A DNA stretch of 64,000 nucleotides, from NCBI GenBank assembly GCA_023382975.1, contig JAHDXO010000013.1, forward strand, positions 1-64,000. The letters are read 5' to 3'. The position numbers and the translations under genes are program-made. The notes under the pieces were generated by a model, which saw only the letters and a list, made by a program, of their open reading frames with translations, made no database searches and was not told the origin of the DNA. Positions 8,366-15,608 of this stretch are shown one piece after another (position 1 is the first letter of the stretch; each line of letters starts with the position of its first letter). The stretch is from Pirellulaceae bacterium. Its GTDB lineage: Bacteria > Planctomycetota > Planctomycetia > Pirellulales > Pirellulaceae.

Positions 8366-8527
8366 GTTCCTCTCCGCCGTTCGCATCCCGATCGTCCTTC
8401 CCCCTTCAAACTTGCCCGCAGTCGTTATAATGACGGCCATGATCCCTTCGCCTGGAAGCGAAAGAGTAATCGATCTGAAGCAGGTTGCCAGGGGGCGAAT
8501 ACCAATTGACAGAGAAGGAGTGTTGGG

Positions 8528-9295
8528 ATGTTGAAGCAAGTCGCATGGTGGAGCATCGTTCTGCTCGTGTGCCTGACTGGTCGCGCGGTGGGCGACGAAC
8601 CGGTTCCAGCAGTGGAAGAAGCGTCGGCCAGTACCGAGGCGGCACCGGCCGAGACGGCACCGGCAAAGGACGCGCCGAAGGAGCCTGGCACGAATCTGGT
8701 CCGCCTGACCGAGGACTACCCCGTATGGATCGATCCTCAGCGCAAGCTGGTGGTTGTCGACGGTGTGGTTTGTCTGCGCGAGGGCCAGTTGGAGATGTTC
8801 GCCTGTCCGCGCGGCACCAAAGAGCATGAGTCGATCGTGGCGGTAAACGCCAGGGCCCAGTACGTCCACGCCGCGCTGCTGGCCGTGGGCGCCAAGCCCG
8901 GTCAACCCGTTCAGTTCGCTCCGGAGTACTCGCCCGCCACCGGCACCGTGATCGACATCTTCTTGTTATGGGTCGACCAGGACGGCAAGCGGCACAGGGC
9001 GCGCGCCCAGGACTGGGTCAAGTACCTGAAGACTGGCAAACCGATGACCTACAACTGGGTCTTCGCCGGCAGCGGCTTCTGGACCGACGAGCAGACGGGC
9101 GAACGCCTTTACTACGGCGACGGCGGCGATTTCATCTGCGTGTCGAATTTCGCCACAGCCACCCTGGACCTGCCCGTCGCCAGCCCGCAGGACAACGCCG
9201 ATCTGCTGTTTGCCGCCTTCACGGAGAACATCCCACCGCTCGGCACCAAGGTTCGTCTGGTGCTGATTCCTCGCCCCGAGAAGAAAGAGCAGTGA
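8528..9295 (+). CDS. exported YdjY-domain protein
   Basis: A 255-residue protein with an N-terminal signal peptide (KQVAWWSIVLLVCLTGRAVG, cleavage around residue 22), an Ala/Pro/Glu linker, and a globular part from about residue 60 matching the YdjY type: VWIDPQRKLVVVDG, then CPRGTKEHESIV, then HAALLAVGAKPG. In planctomycetes this domain is usually secreted; its biochemical role is unknown. GGAGTGTTGGG lies just before the ATG. It is divergent from the large hypothetical gene, sharing a promoter region of about 160 bp. Confidence 0.8.
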   Translation: MLKQVAWWSIVLLVCLTGRAVGDEPVPAVEEASASTEAAPAETAPAKDAPKEPGTNLVRLTEDYPVWIDPQRKLVVVDGVVCLREGQLEMFACPRGTKEHESIVAVNARAQYVHAALLAVGAKPGQPVQFAPEYSPATGTVIDIFLLWVDQDGKRHRARAQDWVKYLKTGKPMTYNWVFAGSGFWTDEQTGERLYYGDGGDFICVSNFATATLDLPVASPQDNADLLFAAFTENIPPLGTKVRLVLIPRPEKKEQ

Positions 9296-9331
9296 GCAAC
9301 CTGCTTGCGCCGGAACGAGGCCCACGACACG

Positions 9332-9859
9332 TCACGGCTCGGGACGAGACTCATCCAGATCGGCGGGACGCTTTCCCCGGAGGCGGCGCAACCAGCTACG
9401 AAGGTAGTGGGCGACCAGAAAGACGCCGGCGACGAGAACGCCGCCGGCGTAGCCCAGCACAAAGCCGGGCAGGACGATCGCGCCGAGGAAGAGAATAGGA
9501 ACAAGGAAGACATCTACCCACAATCTCGGAAGCCCTCGTTCTATGAGCATAACCGCCAGCATGAACCCCATACCGGCCAGGTACGAGGCCTCACGCGGGC
9601 ATTTCCCGCCGAACAGAACGGCCTGGGCCGCACCAACAACCGTCAGGAAGCCGGCGCTCCAGACCATCGCTTCCGGCGGCCAGTTCAACGCCCGTAGAGC
9701 GCCGAACAGGCAGGCGTACGCCAAGGTCACCGCCATCAACGTCGCCAGATCGTAACGCCGCGGCACGCCGAACACCTGCGGCTCCGGCCGGGCGATACGC
9801 CAAGGCGGCACGTTGGACACCGGCGGCGGTCGGTCGGCGAACGGGTTCTCTGTTTCCAT
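9332..9859 (-). CDS. multi-pass membrane protein
   Basis: A 175-residue protein starting METENPFADRPPPVSN with a Pro-rich cytosolic head, then about four hydrophobic segments (LATLMAVTLAYACLFGAL, MVWSAGFLTVVGAAQAVLF, an ASYLAGMGFMLAVMLI stretch, and VFLVPILFLGAIVLPGFVLG plus YAGGVLVAGVFLVAHYL) and an Arg-rich C-terminus. No family is recognised. The chosen ATG is the first in frame after the upstream inverted repeat; longer readings run into that non-coding repeat. Confidence 0.72.
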   Translation of the reverse strand: METENPFADRPPPVSNVPPWRIARPEPQVFGVPRRYDLATLMAVTLAYACLFGALRALNWPPEAMVWSAGFLTVVGAAQAVLFGGKCPREASYLAGMGFMLAVMLIERGLPRLWVDVFLVPILFLGAIVLPGFVLGYAGGVLVAGVFLVAHYLRSWLRRLRGKRPADLDESRPEP

Positions 9860-9950
9860 GCGATTTCCCCACGCGGCTTGATCCCTTGATCGTAGCAAGG
9901 AACCTCCGCCGTGTAAGGATCGGCGAGTGAAAACGTGCAAGGGCTTGCGA

Positions 9951-10025
9951 CGGGATCGGAAGTCGTTTTCGGAGAACACGCCTGCCATCTGGTTCGTCGT
10001 AGCCCGAAACGACTCCCGACCCCCG
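9951..10025. repeat. 75-bp miniature inverted repeat (copy 1)
   Basis: The left arm at 9951-9972 (core AGTCGTTTTCGG) and right arm at 10003-10025 (CCCGAAACGACTCCCGACC followed by CCCG) are imperfect reverse complements around a loop of about 30 nt. A second copy with the same arms and nearly the same length, but a different loop, lies at 29032-29108. Together they define a small MITE- or REP-like hairpin family. The rest of the 9860-10162 gap shows no gene. Confidence 0.75.
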
Positions 10026-10162
10026 CCGGATTGCGATACGAGCGCGGGCAGCTTGGCCAGGTACCGCATTGAGCAGACAGGGCTGCCGGGTTGCTGTTCT
10101 CCCACTTGACCTGTTCCGGTATAACTTCGGCATCTTCGACCCCTTTTCATCCGACTGGGAAA

Positions 10163-10792
10163 ATGGTTGCGATGGTGCATGGACGCAGAACTCGAAACCG
10201 GCGCTGTGACTCGTCGCACTCGCGAGGTTTCGACTTCACGGGACGAATGCGCGCGTTGTGCGACGACGTCGTCCAGCGGTTGCCCGAATTGGCCCACGTC
10301 CGTATGGAGCAGGTCGCCGTGACTTGGACTCAGGCGAAGAAACCGACAAGCCACGGGTTGCAGGCATCGTTGACCCCTATGCGTTTCCGCGACGGATCGC
10401 TCGACGGTCGGATCGGTCGGCGGCGTTACACGGTTCAGCGGATCTACGACGACCGGGGCGTCGAGTATCTGTACCTGCTGACCTTCTGCCTGCCTCGCTT
10501 CCTGGATCTTGGTTTCGGCGAGAAATTGACGACGGTCCTGCACGAACTATGGCACATCGGCCCGCTATTCGATGGAGACCTTCGGCGGCATCCGGGACGC
10601 TGCTACGCCCATACGCATTCGCAGCGGGAGTACGACCAGGAGATGAAGCGAATGGCTCGGCAGTGGCTGGAATCGTCCCCGCCCGCAGCGCTCTATGATT
10701 TTCTCCATCTCGACTTCGCCACTCTCTACCGGACCCAGGGCAGGATCGGCGGAGTTCGGCTGCAGCGCCCCAAGTTGATCCCGCTGGTTTGA
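10163..10792 (+). CDS. HExxH metallopeptidase-like protein
   Basis: A 209-residue soluble protein with no signal peptide. The central motif TTVLHELWHIGPLF (about residues 117-130) is a classical HExxH zinc site. A further histidine cluster, YAHTHSQREYD, about 25 residues later could supply the third ligand. The N-terminal part (RALCDDVVQRLPELAHV, later RRYTVQRIYDDRGVEYLYLLTF) resembles the putative metallopeptidases of phage and planctomycete origin. Substrate is unknown. The start MVAMVHG was chosen because it directly follows the gap; GGGAAA lies only a few bases upstream, so the downstream ATG at 10172 is also possible. Confidence 0.7.
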   Translation: MVAMVHGRRTRNRRCDSSHSRGFDFTGRMRALCDDVVQRLPELAHVRMEQVAVTWTQAKKPTSHGLQASLTPMRFRDGSLDGRIGRRRYTVQRIYDDRGVEYLYLLTFCLPRFLDLGFGEKLTTVLHELWHIGPLFDGDLRRHPGRCYAHTHSQREYDQEMKRMARQWLESSPPAALYDFLHLDFATLYRTQGRIGGVRLQRPKLIPLV

Positions 10793-11029
10793 AAATCCTT
10801 CCGTCGCTTTCTCCCAAACATTCCGCCGCGGACCATCGGTGCCGCGTCGTGTCCGCTCCGTCCGGCCTCCGAGAAAAATCGCAAACCATTTCTGAGACTG
10901 AAGATGCGGCCACACATCGGCATCGGCTGGGAAACTTTTTCGGCCATTGGCACCGAGTGTGCTCTAAGCCCAACCATGTCAGCAGCGGTCGCCTGACCGA
11001 GCCAAACCAACCTAGAAACGGAGTTCACG

Positions 11030-11320
11030 ATGACCAATCAAACTTGCCGCCGCTCGAACGACACTCGATCCGTGGACCTCTTGCCCTGGGCCGATCCGTA
11101 CATCCTGCAGTTGTTCGAGGAAGCGGAACTGGTGCGCCGCGAGGCGTTGGCGGAATCGGACGACTGCTTGTCGCGGGATCACTTCAGCGTCCCGAGCGCG
11201 GGACCGGCGACGGTCGAGGCGGTGTTCACGCGGAACAACTGGCGCGTCACTCGGCCGAATCGTCCGCCGGTTTCTCGAAAGCGAAGAATTGAATTTGCAC
11301 TTGAGTTGGCCCCTTGCTAG
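11030..11320 (+). CDS. small hypothetical protein
   Basis: A 96-residue reading frame (MTNQTCRRSNDTRSVDLLPW) with GGAG eight bases before its ATG. The N-terminal 60 residues look like a plausible short acidic helix (YILQLFEEAELVRREALAE). The C-terminus runs 74 bp into the opposite-strand membrane protein gene, so the last 25 residues are constrained by the other gene and may be a read-out. No family is recognised. It could be a small lineage-specific gene or spurious. Confidence 0.45.
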   Translation: MTNQTCRRSNDTRSVDLLPWADPYILQLFEEAELVRREALAESDDCLSRDHFSVPSAGPATVEAVFTRNNWRVTRPNRPPVSRKRRIEFALELAPC

Positions 11321-12146
11321 GCGCGGCCAGTTTCACTTCGAGACCGGCTCCGAAGGTCTCGACCAGCACCGGCTTGATCTGGACGGCCGGACCGGCCACT
11401 TGATCGGTGGTCAGGCTGGCGATGGCCCGTAGCGGCGGACAGAATGCGATATGAACGTTCTGTTGCCTCTGCCCGGCCAGAAAATCGCAGCGGACGGTGC
11501 CGTAGACAATCTCGGCGCCCCGTTCGTCGCGAGCCCGCACGACGCGCTGCGAAACTTCGTCCGGCAGCAGCGTCTCCTCTTCCGATTCTTCGTCCGATTC
11601 GGAAAACGCGGGCATACGGCTCTCGGCATCCAAACCGGTCAGCGCTCGGTGGGTCACCGGCTCTGTTCCGTCGTTTCGCTCGGTTTCTTCATGGCGAGCG
11701 TTTCGTCTCACGATCCAGGGAACCAAGCGGATCGGAGACCATGCTCGCCACGTTCCCGCCAGGACGCATGCCCAAAACACGATCAAGACGGCCGCCGAGC
11801 TGCCGGGCAGCGAAACGGCGATCGCCAGCATCCAAGCGGCGGCGGTCAGCAAGCAGCGCGACACGGGCCAACGGGAAATCCAGCCGAGCTCGGAGCCGGG
11901 ATCGGTTCGGCGTTCGATGGACCCCGTCGCGGCCAGCATCGAACCGAGCAAAGTCCCGAGCAGCAAGAGAGCAGAACTCGACAGCGGCTCCAGCGACGCG
12001 CCGCCAAAGCGGCGGATGAAGATCCACGCCGCGGTGAACAACAGCAGTCCTGCAGAGAAGACCGCCGCGACTCGAACCAACCGAGCCGCGGGAAGCAGGC
12101 CCGACTCGACCGGTCGAGCCGGGCTAGATGCCGATGCGGATGTCAT
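11247..12146 (-). CDS. membrane protein with C-terminal beta-rich domain
   Basis: A 299-residue protein with four hydrophobic segments in the first 130 residues (VAAVFSAGLLLFTAAWIF, SALLLLGTLLGSMLAAT, CLLTAAAWMLAIAVSL, AAVLIVFWACVLAGTW), an acidic linker (SESDEESEEETLLPDE) around 190-205, then a soluble C-terminal domain of about 100 residues. No family is recognised. Its 3' end overlaps the convergent small gene at 11030-11320. Confidence 0.72.
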   Translation of the reverse strand: MTSASASSPARPVESGLLPAARLVRVAAVFSAGLLLFTAAWIFIRRFGGASLEPLSSSALLLLGTLLGSMLAATGSIERRTDPGSELGWISRWPVSRCLLTAAAWMLAIAVSLPGSSAAVLIVFWACVLAGTWRAWSPIRLVPWIVRRNARHEETERNDGTEPVTHRALTGLDAESRMPAFSESDEESEEETLLPDEVSQRVVRARDERGAEIVYGTVRCDFLAGQRQQNVHIAFCPPLRAIASLTTDQVAGPAVQIKPVLVETFGAGLEVKLAAPSKGPTQVQIQFFAFEKPADDSAE

Positions 12147-12216
12147 GGTGTTGGTCTGCCAGCAAACCGGATGGAAACACCCGCGGTTCTATGACGGCCG
12201 GACGCTGTCGTCAAGA

Positions 12217-12840
12217 CTATCGAGTCTGCCGATACGTCGCGTGGCTGACTTGGCCGGGCCGCACGGCGCGCCGATTGGCCTGCTGGTCGTTCGCATTGGC
12301 GCTCGGCCGGTTCGGTGCCGGCTTGGGAATCGGGGGCGCCTGCAACGTTTCGCCGCCCTCGGCTTCGGCAGGCACGTACTCCATCGATTCATAGTCCATC
12401 GACTCGAAGTCCATCCCACCCGACCCGCAAGTCGAGCAGCTTGAACAGCCCGAGTCGTAACCCGCGGACGCGAAGCGGTAGCCCCACAGATTCCGCAGTC
12501 CTTGGAAGGGATGCCAGCACGAAACGCCGCAGGCACCGGCGCCGGTCCAGTTCCCCTGCTGGTCGCAGGGATCGCAATACGTCGGCGGATGATTGATCCA
12601 TTCGCCCCAGTAGACTTCGCCACAACCGGAACCGCAGGTGAGCGCCGAGTTCAAATGTCCCATGACCTGCCCACCGCAAGGGCCAACCGGGCCGCAACTT
12701 GCGCAACCACCACAGCCGTCGATGCCGCAGGCGCCACCTACCATGCCCACGCCGCAGCCCGCGGGATGCATCGCGACACATCCGTTCGCCATCACCATCG
12801 CGGCTGCGAGCAGGCCGCCGCATACCGTTCTCAAGAACAT
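12217..12840 (-). CDS. cysteine-rich lipoprotein
   Basis: A 207-residue exported protein. Residues 1-20 form a lipoprotein signal (MFLRTVCGGLLAAAMVMANG-C), so C20 is probably lipidated. The mature part is extraordinarily Cys/Gly rich: 17 cysteines in total, 15 of them between residues about 28 and 135 in GxC/CxxC spacing (GIDGCGGCASCGPVGPC). An acidic FESMDYESMEYVP segment and a basic, Asn/Gln-rich tail follow. Similar Cys-rich surface proteins occur in planctomycetes; disulfide-stabilised envelope structure or metal binding are possible. It is transcribed away from the gntP island. Confidence 0.75.
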   Translation of the reverse strand: MFLRTVCGGLLAAAMVMANGCVAMHPAGCGVGMVGGACGIDGCGGCASCGPVGPCGGQVMGHLNSALTCGSGCGEVYWGEWINHPPTYCDPCDQQGNWTGAGACGVSCWHPFQGLRNLWGYRFASAGYDSGCSSCSTCGSGGMDFESMDYESMEYVPAEAEGGETLQAPPIPKPAPNRPSANANDQQANRRAVRPGQVSHATYRQTR

Positions 12841-13125
12841 GCCAAGGTTCCCTTCTTGATTCCCGTTTCACGTGCCAGACAATTCGGACGATGCCTGAGA
12901 CTGATATCGGCCGAACAATCGGCAGAATCCAGAAATTCCGCGCAACCGGCAGTCTTTGCCTAGTCCGCGCTGACGCGGTTTGAGAGCCGTATTCGTGAGA
13001 GTGCCGGGCGACACCGACAAACCCGACATCCCGCGGTTCGGGCCGCGATGCTAGCAGCGGCAGCACCGCACACGCGGACGAAGCAGAGAACATGCCTTTC
13101 CGCGTCGAGACTCGACCGGCTCGCT

Positions 13126-13280
13126 ACAGCGGGATCAGCAACATGCCGGCGATCGTGGCGAGCAGGCCCGCCAGACCCATCAAGGTCATCAGAGGCGAGA
13201 TGAAGCGGAGACCTTCGGCCTCGGTCATGCCGCTCATCTTGCACATCACCCAGAATCCGCTGCTGCGTTCATCCAGCACA
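13126..13280 (-). pseudogene. truncated copy of gntP 3' end
   Basis: 13126-13262 matches 15626-15762, the 3' end of the intact gntP gene, with about four mismatches in 137 bp. The translated piece reads SGFWVMCKMSGMTEAEG..., then FISPLMTLMGLAGLLATIAGM and a stop after IPL. Beyond 13262 similarity continues for about 16 bp with a 2-nt length difference that breaks the frame, then stops at the IS3-type fragment. It is either a duplicated attachment-type end created by insertion at the 3' end of gntP, or the remnant of a tandem gntP paralogue. Confidence 0.85.
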
Positions 13281-13471
13281 TGGAACGCTTCTTCTGGTCG
13301 TTGAAATACGAATGGACAAACCATGAAAGCTATGCCGATCTTGAAGAAGCTCGACTCGGCATCTTCAAGTACATCGAAACCTTCTACAACACGACACGTC
13401 TCCATCAGACCTTGGGCTACCAATCACCTAACCAGTTCGAAGCGGAATACCAGCTGCAAACAGTCGCGTAA
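13280..13471 (+). mobile_element. IS3-family transposase C-terminal remnant
   Basis: The frame encodes MERFFWSLKYEWTNHESYAD, then LGIFKYIETFYNTTRLHQTLGYQSP, the terminal part of an IS3-type DDE integrase core (last catalytic Glu plus the F-F-x-x-L-K-x-E and R-x-H-x-x-L-G-x-x-x-P motifs). About 63 residues survive; the N-terminal orfA and most of orfB are missing, so it is inactive. It abuts the truncated gntP copy directly, suggesting an IS-mediated deletion at this junction. Codon use is more AT-rich than in neighbouring genes. Confidence 0.85.
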
Positions 13472-13555
13472 GTAACACCTGTTCGGAGTCCGCTGGCACT
13501 GGGCGACCGCAGACGCCAATCGCTGAGACGGTCCGCAATCGCTGCTCGAAGCTCG

Positions 13556-14725
13556 TCAACGACCAGACGGCCAGACTAGGCAATGATGCTGGTCACGTTG
13601 TGGCACGCGTTGCCTGGGTCCGAGACCTTCGAGAGATACCGATCCCTGTTCCGTCCACTCTCGAATCCATTGCTTCACATCGCCCTCCCAGACCATCGGG
13701 TAGAATAATGCGATGGCCCACGCCTGCTCGTACGGCACGCGAATCTGGTTTCTCAGACGCGATTCCAATGCCTTTCGCGCCATGCCGAGATACCGATCAC
13801 GAAGCTCTTGGAAGTGAACGGGATCGTGCATCTCCTCGGCGGAGAACAGGTATCGACCTCCTTTCTCCTCGCGTTTTCGCTGTTGAGCTTTCGCCCGTGC
13901 CTGTTCCATATCCGCCATCGACTGTTTCTCAGCATCCTTGAAGACTTCCAAACCCTTCGAACTGCGCGTCAGATAGACCAAATGAAAATGGCTTCGGTTC
14001 TTCTGCGGGTGCAACACCACCGCGATGCTTGGGTAATCAAAGCGCCCCACGGCGGCAACTGTTCGCGCATATTCGAAGACGACCGCATCGCGCCGTTCAG
14101 TGACGGGAATTTCTGCAAGTTGATCACGAAAATCGGCGCTGCCAAAAAGCTCCTCGAACGAACGACGCGTCTGTTCGTCTGGCGAATCGATGAAACGCCG
14201 GATGTGTTCGGTCATGAAGTTAATGAGAACTTCGCCTGGTTTCAAGAGCAACAGCGGGCGAATTCTATCCAATGCGAATCCGCTCCACCCCGTTGGGTCG
14301 ACAAAGACGAATGAGAACGGCTTTGGCGTCACGCCCGTGACAAAACGTTCGATGTCTGCAACGGAGTCCTCGAGTGGGGCGTTGCGAGTGGCGATTTCGA
14401 CGTCGGTGAATGTTCGAGCGTACCCATGCAATCGTTCGTAAGCGTCCGCATCTCTTTCGAGAAAATAGCACCGCAACTGCGGTGCTTTGCCAGATCTCTC
14501 CGCCAATTCATCCCGAGCTCGACGCAGTTCTTGGACAGCGATGCCAAAGGATGTATCCGCAAACTCTGCCGATCTTGACTGCCACGGGCCGGAAAAGCAA
14601 TCAACGTAGGTGATGGATGACCAGACCTGACCAATGATCATGGCGAACCGCTTGAGATACCTTTGCAAGATCAAATGCTTGACCAGCGTCTGCTCGCGTC
14701 CGGCATAAAGATTATCTTCGGTCAT
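13556..14725 (-). CDS. tcmP: three-Cys-motif partner protein TcmP
   Basis: A 389-residue protein of the TcmP family, which is found next to Gp37/Gp68 three-Cys proteins. The start is the ATG overlapping the upstream gene's stop by 4 nt (ATGA). Motifs resemble a class I SAM-dependent methyltransferase: YVDCFSGPWQS (about 40-50) at the position of motif I and FVFVDPTGWSGF (about 140-150) at motif IV. The middle and C-terminal parts include a Lys/Arg-rich helix (QARAKAQQRKREEKGG). The reaction is not known. It is cotranscribed with the Gp37/Gp68 gene inside an island bounded by gntP sequence. The last 20 residues after GLGPRQRVPQ may be a read-through of a shorter ancestral end. Confidence 0.85.
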   Translation of the reverse strand: MTEDNLYAGREQTLVKHLILQRYLKRFAMIIGQVWSSITYVDCFSGPWQSRSAEFADTSFGIAVQELRRARDELAERSGKAPQLRCYFLERDADAYERLHGYARTFTDVEIATRNAPLEDSVADIERFVTGVTPKPFSFVFVDPTGWSGFALDRIRPLLLLKPGEVLINFMTEHIRRFIDSPDEQTRRSFEELFGSADFRDQLAEIPVTERRDAVVFEYARTVAAVGRFDYPSIAVVLHPQKNRSHFHLVYLTRSSKGLEVFKDAEKQSMADMEQARAKAQQRKREEKGGRYLFSAEEMHDPVHFQELRDRYLGMARKALESRLRNQIRVPYEQAWAIALFYPMVWEGDVKQWIREWTEQGSVSLEGLGPRQRVPQRDQHHCLVWPSGR

Positions 14726-15534
14726 GCGACACCCCTTATCGCTGCGTCCCCTTTCGAGTATCCCTGTAGCGAATCGTCGGGGAAATCCTTCGACGGATCG
14801 GCCCGACAAAACGTTCTGGGGAATTCGTCGTAGGTCTGCCCGTCGAGCAATCGCCCCGTCTTTCCTTTCTGCACACCGCCCCACTGTTTGAAGAAAAACG
14901 GGATCTTGGCTTTCCGGCATTGCTCGCGAATCGACCGGACCCATTCGGGATTCATCGGACGCGCTCTGGCTCCGCTTTCACCGCCGACAATTACCCAACC
15001 CACACCGCCAAGATCCAGTTGCTCCAAATTCTCCAAGAGCGGTTCGATGGACAGAAAACGCATAGCGGCCGGCGCCGCCGTCAACGCTCGGAGTCGCGGC
15101 AATCCATGTTTTCGGTTCTCGACACTCACGCCCCACCAGATGTGCCTCTGCTCGGCGACGAAACGCAGTTTTGTTCGCAGTAAGTCGCCCATCCGGTCGG
15201 CACGTTTTGTCAAGACTTGAAACGTGTGCCAATTCGCGCGGGCCATCACGTCAGCCACCCGAAGAACATAGGCGTCCGATACGCCGGGATGGAACAAGTC
15301 GCTCATCGAGTTGACAAAGATTCTTCTGGGCTTTCGCCAGCGCAGGGGATCCAAGAGCTTCTCCGGGATCAATCGCAGATCGAAGCCTTGTTCGTACGGA
15401 TGGCCTGGAACCCCGCGGAATCGTTCGGCAAACACCGCGGCGTAGCAGTGCGCACATCCTGGCGCAATTTTCGTGCAGCCTCGAACAGGATTCCATGTGG
15501 CGTCCGTCCACTCGATTTTTGACGTTTCGCTCAT
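14722..15534 (-). CDS. phage Gp37/Gp68 family (three-Cys motif, DUF5131)
   Basis: A 270-residue protein starting MSETSKIEWTDATWNPVRGC. The three-cysteine motif C20-x6-C27-x2-C30 (GCTKIAPGCAHCYA) resembles a [4Fe-4S]-binding radical-SAM site, and a TIM-barrel-like run follows (FVNSMSDLFHPGV, FQVLTKRADRM, VGGESGARARPM). The family is frequent in phages and mobile islands. With the TcmP methyltransferase-like partner it suggests a two-step nucleic-acid or protein modification, but substrate is unknown. The gene is first in a two-gene operon located between the IS3 remnant and gntP. Confidence 0.87.
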   Translation of the reverse strand: MSETSKIEWTDATWNPVRGCTKIAPGCAHCYAAVFAERFRGVPGHPYEQGFDLRLIPEKLLDPLRWRKPRRIFVNSMSDLFHPGVSDAYVLRVADVMARANWHTFQVLTKRADRMGDLLRTKLRFVAEQRHIWWGVSVENRKHGLPRLRALTAAPAAMRFLSIEPLLENLEQLDLGGVGWVIVGGESGARARPMNPEWVRSIREQCRKAKIPFFFKQWGGVQKGKTGRLLDGQTYDEFPRTFCRADPSKDFPDDSLQGYSKGDAAIRGVA

Positions 15535-15608
15535 GCGATCAATAGTCCTCTGGAATAGTAACGCTGACTGTTCTTCCTACTCGATTGGCAGGGTCTCGGC
15601 AAGCCCAT

